From positions 389,501 to 449,500 of the forward strand of contig OU612074.1 of NCBI GenBank assembly GCA_914767715.1: a DNA stretch of 60,000 nucleotides. Direction: 5' to 3'. The position numbers and the translations under genes were made by a program. Below the pieces are notes generated by a model. It saw only the letters and a list, made by a program, of their open reading frames with translations, made no database searches and had not been told where the DNA came from. Each line of letters opens with the position of its first letter. The first letter of the stretch is position 1. Below, piece after piece: positions 23,605 to 35,620 of the stretch. This stretch comes from Membranipora membranacea. Its lineage: Eukaryota > Bryozoa > Gymnolaemata > Cheilostomatida > Membraniporidae.

Positions 23605-24032
23605 CCTCCTTGGGCTGACTGAATCAGATAATTCTCTGATTAAATCTGTAATGCTGTACGTCGTTAACCCGCTCTCTGGCGCTGACTGAATTTGTTATCT
23701 TCTTGTTGAAGAATAGGCCTCCTTGGGCTGAGTGAATCAGATAGTTATCTGATTAGATGTGTAACGCTGTATGTCGTGAACCCGCCTCCTGGCGCTGACT
23801 GAATTGTTGTCTTCTTAGTTGAAGAATAGGCCTCCTTGGGCTGAGTAAATCAGATAGTTATCTGATTAAATGTGTAATGCCGTATGTCGTGAACCCGCCT
23901 CCTGGCGCTGACTGAATTTGTTATCTTCTTGTTGAAGAATAGGCCTCCTTGGGCTGAGTGAATCAGATAGTTATCTGATTAGATGTGTAACGCAGTATGT
24001 CGTGAACCCGCCTCCTGGCGCTGACTGAATTT
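23605..24032. repeat. 113-bp satellite, nearly four copies
   Basis: Units beginning CCTCCTTGGGCTGA start at 23605, 23718, 23831 and 23944, exactly 113 bases apart; the last is cut short. Later units contain the palindrome ATCAGATAGTTATCTGAT. The array directly follows the unrelated 49-bp satellite. Confidence 0.9.
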
Positions 24033-24260
24033 GCAAGTGTCCATCAGGCTTTTATAGTGCTGGTTTGCTGTCCTGTTATTGTGCAACGTTTGCATTTACA
24101 GGTGTAAAGGTGTTTACCTTGTTATTGGTTTTAGCCTCAATTTCGTCATTACTCTCTTTTGAATTGCGTGTTTTGTCAGTTTTAATTATCTAGCTGTCAA
24201 AACATAGTTAGTCTGTCCTTTGCTTGACCTTCCCTCATTTCTGTTTCGATTATTTTTAGG

Positions 24261-24462
24261 TAATTTATGGTGTCAAGTGCACCTGTTTATCCATGGTGTA
24301 ATCTGTTGGTTTTCCTGATTTTGCAATCCTTCCAGGGTTGTTTTGAAGATCTTTAGTGACTTCTATTGCTCGTTATTTTCAAAATAGCTTATGGTGTCAA
24401 CTGCACTTGTTTTCTATGGTGCAATATATTGGTTTTCTAATTTCGCAATCTTTCCAGGGTTG
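24261..24462. repeat. Diverged 124-bp tandem pair
   Basis: Two copies start at TAATTTATGGTGTCAAG (24261) and TAGCTTATGGTGTCAAC (24385). Both run through TTGGTTTTC and end in TCCAGGGTTG. Confidence 0.7.
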
Positions 24463-25245
24463 ATTCACATGCCCAAAGATCTCGTGACTCTGTGGTTATT
24501 TTGAAGATGTTTTGTGACTTCTGTTGTTTTCCCGTTGTTTGATTCTCCACGGGTTGTTGCACGTGCCCAGATTTCTCATGGCCCTGTGATTATGTTTTGT
24601 TATATTTCAATACGCCCTCAGTGTATTATTCCCTCTATTTACTACAATATTACTATTTTCCATTACCATATAGCCTGTGTCTAGATAAATCTCAATGATG
24701 ATAACCTATGATGTTTAAGCCTTAACCTAAACTACCCGTCACCATGCACTGAATGCCTAAGTATGTATCCGTTGGGTCTCAGTTTAAGCTCTTAGTAATA
24801 ATTAGGAATACAACAAAGTTGTATTACTATTGTTTTTGTAAGTTCTTTTTATTATTATTATTGCAACACTTTTTGGGCTTCTATAAGTCAAGAACCACCA
24901 GGCAGAAATCGATGCAACTTCGTCAGAACATAGTTGCATATGTCTAGATGAAAAATTACTAAATGAGTTTTTGAATTGTTATGTAACACTCGCTATTTAG
25001 ACTAATTAGTGACGGAGGTTTTGCCGTTTTTATCAATTATACCTTGATTATACCAAAATTAAGTCTTCTATAAGTCAAGAACTACTTGGCAGATTCTAAT
25101 GATACTTGGTCACAACATAGTCCTATAGGTCACGATGAAAAAATGCCTCGACAATTTTTGAGTTGTTATGCAATTTATTTGCTAATTACACTAATTAGTG
25201 GAGGATGTTTTTCATTTTTCTTTTGGTGATATCTTGAGAACAAAT
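24463..25245. other. Repeat-derived intergenic DNA
   Basis: The phrase TCTATAAGTCAAGAAC occurs twice (near 24880 and 25066), each followed by related sequence, so this is a degraded repeat of about 186 bp. No gene was seen. Confidence 0.5.
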
Positions 25246-25620
25246 CATGCGATTGAGTTGAAACTTGGGATAAGGGGGTTTTGACTTATACCGAATCTTA
25301 TGACATCATCAATTTTTATGTCACATGACCCGATATACAAAATGGCCGCCATAAACAGTGAATTGCTGCCGATTAACAGTTTTTATCATGCGATTTAGTT
25401 AAAACTTGGGATATGGATGTTTTGACATACACCGAATCTTATGACATCATCATTTTTGATGTCATGTGACCCAAATCCAATATGGCCACCATGAACAGGA
25501 AGTGGTTGCCGATTAACAGTTCTTATAAAGCAATTGAGTTAAAACTTGGGATATGGGGGTTTTGGCATATACCGAATCCTTTGAGACCAACAATTATGCT
25601 GTCACGTGACCTCGATATTC
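25246..25620. repeat. 140-bp tandem repeat with CRE/E-box/YY1-like motifs, 2.7 copies
   Basis: The units share the phrases AAACTTGGGATA (25261, 25402, 25542), ACCGAATC(T/C)TATGACATCATCA, GTCA(C/T)(A/G)TGACC and AATGGCC(G/A)CC, with spacings of 141 and 140 bases. The third unit carries the perfect palindrome GTCACGTGAC. The short open frame at 25482-25676 is a by-product of the repeat. Confidence 0.85.
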
Positions 25621-27130
25621 GATATGATTGGTTGTATTCCTTCATATTTGCTTGCAAATATTATTTTGTTGATTAAAAAAATTACCGTTTCTAGTTGAAT
25701 TTAAACTAACTTTACTTTGTTTTGTTTTACAGATTATGTGGGGTTAATGATGATTTCCTGTCTGCACAGCATGCTGGGTTAAATCTCAATGCATACTCTA
25801 CTACACTATTGCCCTGATTCGATTTCATATCTATAACTCTAAAGTCCTTGGTTCTCATATCATCAATTCGAAGTCAGCGCACAAGCAGCAAGCTCTCACA
25901 ACAAGCAGGTCAAGCCTATAATAATCACGCCGAAACAGATCACCATAGCTATTCAAATTGACAACATGTGGATGACAATGGAACTTATGAAAAAAAAAAT
26001 ATAATCAGAAACCAGTGCAATTTGTGTTATAATGTCTGGTGACCTAGAGTTCACCCTTAGTCTTAGCTTTTGACTTTTGCACGCTCATTGTTTTTCTCCG
26101 CTTTTAGAAACCAATCACCGATAATAGGTGCAGAGGTAATTATTTTTGACAGGTGTCATATTTTATGGGAGTTCTAATCCAGCTTATGAGTGGTTATCAA
26201 TTTTTGTGGTTGCGGTCCAGGGTCTGGTTTATGAAATGTGTTGGTTGAATATTAACACGTTATTCACTACACTGTGTCTTTATATGATATGTGATTGACC
26301 TTTAGTTTTGTACTGTCGCACTTAATAATAAATCATTTGAGAATAAGGATACTTCAATACCATGTTGTGTAAGTGATCGTTGCACATTCGGAAGAAAATA
26401 TGGTTGCTCTTATACACTAAGGTAATTATAAAACATGATGTCCTTCATGATGATTACATAAGAAAATGTCATCTGACAGAACTAATGTTTTAATTTTGCA
26501 CAGTTATCAGATAGGTAGTTCTTTATTGCATATCTAGAAGTTTCTGACTTCTATTACCATGTTTATTCGTAGCTTTTTAATGAGCTGAAATGCTCAATAA
26601 CCGTTTGACTCTTCAGGCTGCGGAGATATTCAAACTGACATATTCTAAGAAAGCTTGTAGTTCGTGGCAAATAGTTATATATGGAATGGCAGTGAAGGAA
26701 ATCACAATTTCTCTCTATTTTGCATGTTTTTCTTCTATTGTACATTTAGTTGTGAGCTTTACTAGTGAAGAGGAAAAATTGGGTGTCTTTCAAAACAGTT
26801 TTAATATAAAAGACAATAGATAATATCCAGGAAACATGACATGTGTTTAAATGGGGGGGTGACATAAATAATGGACATTCAAAGTTTAATGCTAATCAAT
26901 AGAATAAGAACTAGAGAACTATTGAGTCTCTGTGTACAGATGGGTCTTCACAACTAGTAGTGCTATTTGTAACTTGAGTTGTCATTCATTTTAAATTGAG
27001 AGAAATAATGATCAACGAGTAAGTTGTCTTCTCTGTCTCAACAAAGGGACAACTTCATATAACAAAAAGGTCAGTTGGAAAGCTCACTTATCATCGGACA
27101 TATTTTCAGAGAACAAATACTTGTGAATGA
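25621..27130. other. Intergenic, no gene seen
   Basis: AT-rich sequence without recognisable exons. Overlapping frames on both strands at 26563-26823 are probably chance. Confidence 0.4.
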
Positions 27131-27572
27131 ACTAGTATGAAACAAAGTCTGCATCACAGGAAACAACTTAAACCACTGCTGCCACACAGGCAAATGTGTG
27201 CTTACTGAATTCTGTATAGCTGAGAACTAATAATATGAAGGTGTAATCTCAACATTTTCAGCTAATGGGCAAATAATTTGCTCAAACTGATTGTCAAAAT
27301 CAGAGTATGAAATTAATTACCTAGCGTATTTTGTGACGTCTACGTCTAACTATGTAAAATTATTGACCTCAACAGCTAGTGCGTAAATTTCATACTCCAG
27401 TTTTGAAAATAAGTTTGTGTTAATTTTTTGCCCATTAGGTGATAATTCTGAGTTTGAAGCCTCAATTAGCTATCTTGGTGCCATACAGAATTCAATCGGT
27501 ACAAATTTGCCTGAGTGTCAGCAATAGTTTAAAATGTTATGTTATGTGATGTGTGTAGTTTTGTTCCCTAAT
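27131..27572. mobile_element. Diverged palindromic (hairpin) MITE, about 440 bp
   Basis: The sequence left of about 27345 pairs with that on the right over roughly 200 bases with many mismatches. Matched blocks include GAATTCTGTAT (near 27209) against ATACAGAATTC (near 27482), CTAATGGGCAAA against TTTGCCCATTAG, and GAGTATGAAATT against AATTTCATACTC. Boundaries are approximate and no target duplication was identified. The divergence suggests an old insertion. Confidence 0.65.
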
Positions 27573-28119
27573 ATGATGATTCGAAGAGAATACTGTATCA
27601 TAGATTGGTGATATAATAGTAGGAGCGGCAGTAGTAACACAAGCTCCGTCTCCAATGGTATAACCTCAACCTGAATATACCTTCTGACATGCAGTGCAGA
27701 GGTACATAAGATACTCTTATGATTCAGCTGAAGAACTAATGTCAGGTCGGGTACTGAGTGGCAGAGCATGATGGCGTGTAACACCACAAGCAAAGCGGAG
27801 TTTGATGTTACCAACACTAAGCTAAACAATATATAGATCACTTCATAAAAGTATGTTCTCTACGCCCTACAACGGATCGTCCAACTTTTGTCTATCTGCA
27901 AGGAGAACTCACATGCTTTACTGGATCATCACGCTACATTAGTGTGATATTGCTCTTTGGTAAGAAAGTGAAGATTGGGACGCAAGGTGCCATAAGTCCT
28001 CGTACTGAGAGTGAAATACATCCTAGAAAACTAGAAAACATCCTAGATGTGAGGCCATAAAAACCTCCTGAACTGAGAGTGCAGCAAGCTGCCAAAACTG
28101 AAACTGACACTAAGCAGTG
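27573..28119. other. Intergenic
   Basis: A minus-strand frame at 27542-27841 starts with a hydrophobic stretch and could be a signal-peptide exon ending at AGAAG|GTATAT near 27684, but this is not secure. The frame overlaps the palindrome's end. Confidence 0.3.
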
Positions 28120-28154
28120 ACACTTTGATCTTAGCCAATAGGCCGAAAAGCGAT
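28120..28154 (-). pseudogene. U2 snRNA-like 5' segment, branch-recognition sequence lost
   Basis: Read on the minus strand from 28154, the first 35 bases (ATCGCTTTTCGGCCTATTGG then CTAAGATCAAAGTG) match the 5' end of U2 snRNA with few changes. The GUAGUA that pairs with the intron branch point is replaced (GTGTCACTGC). Downstream to about 27990 there is a perfect GCAGCTTGCTGC hairpin and a T5 tract in GAGGTTTTTATGG that faintly recalls an Sm site, but no further clear U2 match. It is most likely a truncated or retroposed U2 copy. Confidence 0.65.
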
Positions 28155-29966
28155 TTACTGCAAGTCATCCAGGAGCAAATGGCTTTGTCATGTGATGTTA
28201 CGGCACAAATGTGGGGAGTTTAGGCGTCTGTTAAAGCACAAAAAGTTCAACCATCTCTATCTTACTGCTTTTAAATATGCTGCTGACCTTGAGACAGACA
28301 AGGGGGGCATAACTCCTTCTCAGTCAACATGGGCGGTGAGGAACCTGGTCCTAAAGTGAACCTATCTGAATATTAGCTCAGAATTAAATTGAATTGAAGT
28401 AAAGGGAAAAAGTGAAAGGGCCACAAGTCTTTGGAAAATGATATATGACCAAAACCGATCAGATGCTGGCACCTGTTTTTAATAACAAGGAATTGTTATG
28501 TAAGGTAAAGCAACACCTTACAGAGTATCAATCATCAATATCCCAAACCTATCAGCATATCTGCTACTTATGACTTCCTAGGAACCTACAGCGATATGTC
28601 AGTGACTTACTCTTGGCCAGATTAACCTGTAGTAAAAACATTCCAGCTACTGCCGACAGACAGGAAATATATGCTTATTTTATTCTGTAGACCTCAAAGA
28701 GAACTTAACGACTTGCAAAGTCAGAATTCCCATCACAGATTTCACACCCTACTTTTGAGAATTTTTTCTTCCCTAAAGCCACACTAGCCCGTTAATAATA
28801 ACAATAAGGGCCCAAAAAGCCCATAGCTTGACAGCTGAGTCAAAAGCAGATTTACTCTTTTTTTTGTTCAGCAAAACCACCTAGAGGTATTTGTTTACAT
28901 ATCTGTCAAAATACTAATTGATTTTCCCACCAGATTGGGCTCAACAGATACCATCAATTTTAATATCATTATTAGCTGATTGAAACACACTCTTTATAAT
29001 TTGTTCACTGTTAAGGTGTCAGGTTAGACATTGACACATCGAATAGTGGTAACACCATGTCATACCCTGTGATAGTGATATGTGAGAGTGATTTCCTTAC
29101 TTTTTTATCTCTCAAGGCCTTAGATGAAAGCCTTGGTAATTTTGTATTATGTAAACAGTTTCGTAGCCAAGTCCCAAAATTAAGCACAAGAGTATCTGCT
29201 AATGGATATAACCAATAATTTTAGAGCAAACCTCTTCACTTCAAAATAGCTGACAACTAGTTTTTTGCAAATGAACAGCAAACTAAAACTGTTACAGATC
29301 TCATGACTAAGATGATGCAAGTTCGGTTAGAAATTATGGAGACAAAAAGTAACCTGGAATACAAAACTGAATCATTAATTACCAAGTGGGAGAATATGAA
29401 GCCGTTTATTAAATCCTCATCTGACCACTAATTGATTATATGGGGACAGTTTGATTTATTTAATGAGACATAGTGGCCAGGTGTGCCGTCCAAGTCAATA
29501 TCATGAGCCATGGGAATGTTAAATCTGAAAAGAAACCAACATTTTATAGATGAGCAAGGCTGCCCACAGAGCCTCCTTATCGCGGACTTTCCTTGGAGCA
29601 GCCGCCTTCAAAAGCTCAATCTCCCTTCTACAACTCATAGTTATTATTCAGTCAGAGTATTACCTACAATTAGAAAAAAACATACCTGTTTGATTTATCA
29701 GTAATCTCTCCTGTTAATCACTTAGTAGATTTATTATCTTCCCTTACATATAATACTCTACTACCACCGCTCACAGTGTAAAAGTAGTAAATTCTCATTC
29801 TCAGTAAAATGTGTATATTCAGATTGATTGCATTTTCTCATTCCCATCGATCATAGATTACATATTGGCATAACATACATCACCTCGCTGATTATCCCCT
29901 GTCTGTATGGATGATTTAATACCCAAATAACATTCAATATTAAGTGTTATAAGATGACTCATCTCC
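28155..29966. other. Intergenic, no gene seen
   Basis: The only longer frame (29510-29704) lacks recognisable features. Confidence 0.4.
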
Positions 29967-30078
<112 letters not shown>

Positions 30079-30616
30079 TCTGAGCAGACAGACTTCTAAC
30101 ATGACTCAGCTCTGCTGTAATTTTGACCACATTGCTTTGCCTCTGTAGGGCATAGTTTTATAAGGAACCACTTGCCAAAAGCATTTTGGCAGGTAAGCCA
30201 TGTGGGTTGGCGCTTTTCGAAGCCATTTTGAACCACAAAGTAGTTTATTGGTACTGGAAAGGTAAGGCTCAAACTGGGATAATTCATCTGTTATTTATTA
30301 TGACTGGTATTCACACTATTAGTTTCCCCATTCGCTATTCCTTACTCGTCCATGGTTTACTTCTGCTGTATCTTATGGCTACAATATAAATATTACCATC
30401 AATATTCAACGTTGTTTTATTAGCTCTAGATTTGTTGAACTTTGTACTTGTAAAGAGAGTGTGTTCCAGATTTTAAGTATCTGTTTCCATGAGACCTCAC
30501 TCTAAATTTGTTACTTGCCTCGATCTACGATTAGCACAAACCATTCTTCTTATGACTGTGACTTTGACCTAATCCTCTACTGATGGTATAATTTATACCA
30601 ACATTAAAACCGCAAA
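30079..30616. other. Intergenic
   Basis: No gene was seen; short overlapping frames only. Confidence 0.4.
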
Positions 30617-30770
30617 AGCCAAGTATCATCACAGAGAAAGGATATATCCTTAGCCAAGTATCATCACAGAGAGAGGATATATCCTTAGCCAAGTATCATC
30701 ACAGAGAAAGGATATATCCTTAGCCAAGTATCATCACAGAGAGAGGATATACCGTTACTCTGTGGTATCA
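30617..30770. repeat. 35-bp array built from transposon-end sequence
   Basis: Four units of AGCCAAGTATCATCACAGAG followed by (A/G)AAGGATATATCCTT-like sequence start at 30617, 30652, 30687 and 30722. Each holds ATCACAGAG..AGGATAT, which resembles the end of the palindromic family at 31984-32688 (TCACAGAGTAAGGATA). The array closes with an inverted end, ACCGTTACTCTGTGGTA, which matches the remnant at 40821. Confidence 0.75.
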
Positions 30771-31978
30771 GACTTTCTTGTGACATGAACTATGGAAACT
30801 GTACGTTCCTTCTAATGGCTGACAGTTTAATAACTAAGACATTTTTTTTCTGACTCATGAGGAATTTGGATAGCTACAATTGTCTACTAATTGATCTTTT
30901 CCTCAACATTTTGTCATCCATTCTAAACTGACAGCCTAGGCAGGTGCTGAGATTTAAGGAATACTTTGTAATAAGAGTAATACCATTGCAATGATGCTAT
31001 CTTTCACTTGACAATTTATCATCATCATAAGTAATGAATTGAATCGTTTCCTTGTGACCACCAGTTTTTTACATCAGGATGACTAGACTGACATTTGACA
31101 AGTGACAGGCTTTTAAGTTTGATTGGATAGATTTTTTCGCTTTGCATCAGATGTGGGTACGTATATTTATCATTTTTAAATTGCATAATCACAATAAATT
31201 ATTAATTGGATCACTTTTCCGGCAGGTTTTCTTTGCGGTGATGAGGACGAAATAGCACTGCTGGCGAAAATAACCCCAGAGCCATAAAAAGCACTGCTAG
31301 CAAGTAGAACCGCAATGTCCTTGCCACAAATATTAGCCTATGAACTCAGAATGACTTGCTCTATGCGCCACAGGTTTACTGAGGGTTGTCATTGAAGTAA
31401 TGTCAGTGATAAGCTCATTCACATACTGCACTCCACTGTGAGCAAACTTTCTTCTTTGTTCAAAGTTTCACAGACAAAGAATAACTAAGTTTATATTCTG
31501 ATATCAATCAATCTACCCCTGATAGGCATTCTCTAGCTAGATGATAGCTTTTTTGAAGAGATATCACACACAAAATTGTTTAGTATTAGATCCAGTGAAA
31601 TCTTCATAGCCACCAGAATCAGGAAATATATGCATACTGCAGAGTCTTGATACTATACAGAGGCCAATATTATTCCTGAATTTGCCAATTTTGTCTGAGT
31701 ATAAATGCAAGACATCCACTATCGGATCATTAATTACCATTAATCATCATTACGATAGAATAATATTGTACCCGTCGCCCTGGTACATTTTCAGATTATC
31801 AGGTTTCTTCTTCCAGGATATACAGGTCTTGGTGTTAATGTGGTTTGCTATAACAATTTCTCAGCTGAATGCCTGTTGTGATTTGTATTTCTAGCACTTG
31901 AGTATAATGGTAAATGTGAGTTGGTTGAGTTGCAATTACTTGTCTCCAACGATTCTTTGACATACATCTGCAATCTCA
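30771..31978. other. Intergenic
   Basis: No gene is supported. The frame at 31682-31894 has no recognisable domain. Confidence 0.4.
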
Positions 31979-31983
31979 TATTA

Positions 31984-32688
31984 TCACAGAGTAAGGATAA
32001 GCAGAGGGGACACTTCAATGATCGTTATAGTGCCTGCGGTTTTTGATTCACTGGGGGAAAATTGTGCACAGCTGGATGCCAAAAACTCATTATCTCTATA
32101 TGTTATAATGGCATTTTTCTTGCAGACATCCCTACCTTTGATGGGCCATAATTCATTCTGTATTTATCCTAAAGACTGATTTCCAACTTTGCTGGAATGT
32201 CCAAGCTTCAAGCTATACACCATATTATTGTCATTTTTTGCTAGGATTCATAGGCTAAGAGTAATCCAGGTTTTTGAAATGAGTTTTGTCATATAGATTT
32301 ACATGTGACAATTGATAGACGGCTGGTCATCAAAATTAGGAAATGTCCGTGCATTGACCTAAGCCCTATGTAAATCTATATGATAAAACTCATTTTAAAA
32401 ACCTGGATTACTCATAGCCTATGTATCCTAGCAAAAAATGACAATAATATGGTATATAGCTCGAAGATTGGACATTTCAGAAAAGTTAGAAATCAGTCTT
32501 TAGAATAAATACAGAATGAATTATGACCTATCAAAGGTGGCTATGTCTGCATGACAAAACTCCACTGTAACTTATATATATTCTGAAATTGGCAGGTGGC
32601 CAGATTGATGAATTTCCCCCAGTGGATAAAAACCGCAGGCACTATAACGATCATTGAAGTGTCCCCTCTGCTTATCCTTACTCTGTGA
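31984..32688. mobile_element. 700-bp palindromic transposon, copy 1
   Basis: The whole element is one near-perfect inverted repeat. It begins TCACAGAGTAAGGATA and ends with the complement, and it is flanked by the 5-bp duplication TATTA (31979-31983, 32689-32693). Arms of about 340 bases pair around a centre near 32335 (GGCTGGTCATCAAAATTAGG). There is no coding capacity. The interior left third (GTGCACAGCTGGATGCC) differs from the right arm there, which shows limited arm exchange between copies. Confidence 0.9.
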
Positions 32689-32693
32689 TATTA

Positions 32694-33011
32694 TCTAGAC
32701 GTTAACTATGAATTATTTATGAGCTAACATAATAAAATCTGTGGGGTCTTCATTTTATTAACAATAGTTGCTCACAGTCTAAACTAATCACCTAACGGAC
32801 AGGATATAGTGGTAGGAGGTCATAAGACAATTGAAAGTTCAAGATGAAACCAAACTTGCAGTATAAACTATTCACTTCCATTTCAGGAGAGTGGGCCCAT
32901 GTTGGAATAATTTTGCAGTTTTCAACGGCTTCATCATATATCTATAAAGCATCAAATTTTGCATCTACAATAATATATTAATTGAATAATGACAGAGGTC
33001 TGTTGAGGCCT
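32694..33011. other. Intergenic
   Basis: Nothing recognised. Confidence 0.4.
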
Positions 33012-33122
33012 GAGGGTGTAGAGTTGTGTCCTGTTCAGTTGTTCTGATGAGGGTGTAGAGTTGTGTCCTGTTCAGTTGTTCTGATGAGGGTGTAGAGTTG
33101 TGTCCTGTTCAGTTGTTCTGAT
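33012..33122. repeat. 37-bp minisatellite, three identical copies
   Basis: The unit GAGGGTGTAGAGTTGTGTCC plus TGTTCAGTTGTTCTGAT starts at 33012, 33049 and 33086. Confidence 0.95.
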
Positions 33123-34837
33123 GAACTCCTCTTGTGCATTGCACGAAAGGGCAACATGCACAATGACTCATCTCCGAAAATGATCATAGTTAAGAAAATC
33201 TAATTTTGTCAATCACAAATTAATCAATTAACGTTACATGTGCGGAATGTGTCCATTTAAACACCTGTTTTCTCTCACCTTCCCAATATTCCAAGCCAAA
33301 TGCGTTTCCCTTGCCACCCTACTTGCCCCTGGATTGCCTCATCCTGACAGGACCTGAAAGGGAAGAGGGGTGTGTTTACATGGAAAAATCTAGAACCTTC
33401 AAATTCTCAGCAACATACACTTACATATCATTGTGTTGTGCAACTCTTTGGGAATTTTTGAATAGACAGAATCTTGGTACTGAAATACAGAGGATGAACA
33501 TTTTTTCCCTTCAATGAACACTATTTCAATCTGCTTGCACCGCAGACACATTCCAACATAGCATACCAAGGTTATATATTAAAGTTAAGTTCAGAGTTTG
33601 ACAGTTTCCTTGATTTGGGGTTTTATTCGTAGCTTTCTCCACCTGGTAGTTCTCATGTGAACTATTTGGACGGTGACTCAACATATTTCTTTGGTGCTAG
33701 GGGCAAGTTGGAAGGGGGGTGTAAAAAAAACCATCGTATCGGAGGCAGGCATGGTATCTGATATGAGCAATAATGAAGTGATCAGTGGTACTTATAATGA
33801 GATCTGTTGGAGATGATCACTGTCGCTATGATGAGCAGGTGTTAGAATCTAAGACTGCTCTCAATCTATCATCAGAGGCTTAACTTTCATTCGAAATACT
33901 TGACTTGACTTGACATTATGGGTCTAAGCTTAGACTAAGTTCATTATTAGGAACTTCCCTCACCTGAAAATAAACTTATAAATAGATTACCAGATAGTCA
34001 TATAGGATTTAGTTGCAATCTAATCTTCCGACTTTCTTAACTATTGTTAACGAGCACAAATGGAATTTTATTGGGATTCTTCTCATACTACAAGCTATAT
34101 TTAGAACGGCAAGTCCCGGGTCGTTACCCCGCTTTCTTTGTCCCTGGTCATTAACCTGAGTTCCTATCTTATAACCATAAACAACTCTAACATCATCGCA
34201 AATAAATAGAAGCGTTAGTCCAGACAACAAATATTCTGTATCTCTGTGCATAACTAGAAGCAGTTCAGAAGTACCGTTTTCCCCTAATCTCAACCGAGGA
34301 TATGTACGGCCTTACTTAGTGTACCTCACATCACCCTTCTGTATAGCCAGACATCCTGCCTGACAGCTGACACCTCGAGCAAGTCAAAATCTGGGCTAAG
34401 ATTGACTCACACCTAACAGGCATCATGTGGTCGAGCTCACCGGTGCCCTCAGTACCCCTTAGTGCTCCCCGGCGCCAGGTACTGGTACAGATGATTGCAG
34501 GCAAACCTCAGTGTTTATGAATATTTATTAAATTATCGATAATTGGAAAATTAATTCACATGCTGAAGTTAGTCACATGTAAAGCAACTAATTAATACAT
34601 TATGTTGACGGTGTGTGGAGATTTTCTGACCGCTAATGATAATTTTAGGGTAACTTTTTCTCATATATTAAATTGCTTTCCTTTAATTCTATGGCATTTA
34701 AGGTAACTAGCCCTTGTTATTTATGTATTGACTTAATGGTGATTGATAGGCTCCTCATTTAGGTTTAAGAATTTTTATTGGTGCAAATTTAAAGATTGAT
34801 TGACAGTTCCATTCATTATTAGCTCCTAATCAGTTAT
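33123..34837. other. Intergenic, 5' of the secreted-peptide cluster
   Basis: No gene is supported. A 94-codon minus frame (34009-34293) has fairly balanced composition but no domain I recognise. Confidence 0.4.
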
Positions 34838-35278
34838 GTCAAAATTGACACCAGAAATTGTTTATTGGATCCGAGCACCTCCTCGCACAAATTGTAATAG
34901 TTGATTACGTTGCATTCCTGGTTTAGAAGGGATACATGTCGAGTATTAGAGATGAAGAATTTGAATTTTCTGCATGGTCACACACAAATTTTTCCGCTTT
35001 TTTTGCAAAATAGCTAAGCTATTGCATCCAGCAATTTTACTATGTGCGATATAAATACATTGTCATCATTATTTGTCATGATAAAAAGTTCCTAGTGAAT
35101 AATTGATATAATTAAATATCTCAGACATACCTAATGGAACCATCATGATGATACGTTAGACCAGAGGGGTATATAAGGAGGGGTATCGGGAGTATGCAGA
35201 CATAACTACAGAGCTTTTCAGTGTAGACTGCACTGATCAGAAAAGGACTTCTCCTTCATAATACTACAAAAACTTAAG
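34838..35278 (+). promoter_or_regulatory. G1 promoter and untranslated exon 1
   Basis: The TATA box GTATATAAGGAGG lies at 35169-35181. The untranslated exon, starting around 35200, ends at CTTAAG|GTAGGA (35278). Upstream are two blocks shared with the other cluster genes: a distal block at 34838-34995 (GACACCAGAA...GCATTCCTGGTTTA...GGTCACACAC) and a proximal GATAAAAAGTTCC box near 35089. The transcript leader GACATAACTACA is also shared. These repeats suggest common regulation. Confidence 0.75.
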
Positions 35279-35620
35279 GTAGGAATATAACATCGGCAGA
35301 TTTTTTCTTGATGTGAGATTTGATACTGAGGGCATGTTCAAGCTTTCGCAATGAGCATGAGTAGCTAGACCCCAAAATTTGTCAGGCTTGATTTTCACAT
35401 CTTTATTCAAACTTTCATGGATCAATATTTATGTTCAGTATCAAATGCCTACTCTTTCTCTATTTTTATAACTTTATTTTACATATCACTCTTAACTTAA
35501 CAATTGCAACTCAAAATTTTTGGTTTAAGAGATTAGATTTTTATCGTTCATTATCATAAGTGATGTGGGATGAACAATTCAATACTTGAATAATTTGTAG
35601 ATCCCACAAACCATATCACA

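Noticed and set aside
23120-24032. CRISPR array
   Set aside because: The units are contiguous tandem repeats without unique spacers, in animal DNA.
27542-27841. Secreted-protein first exon on minus
   Set aside because: The hydrophobic start is suggestive, but the frame overlaps a palindromic element and no partner exon was found.
34009-34293. 94-codon minus frame as a gene or transposon fragment
   Set aside because: No recognisable motif, no splice context and no repeat partner.
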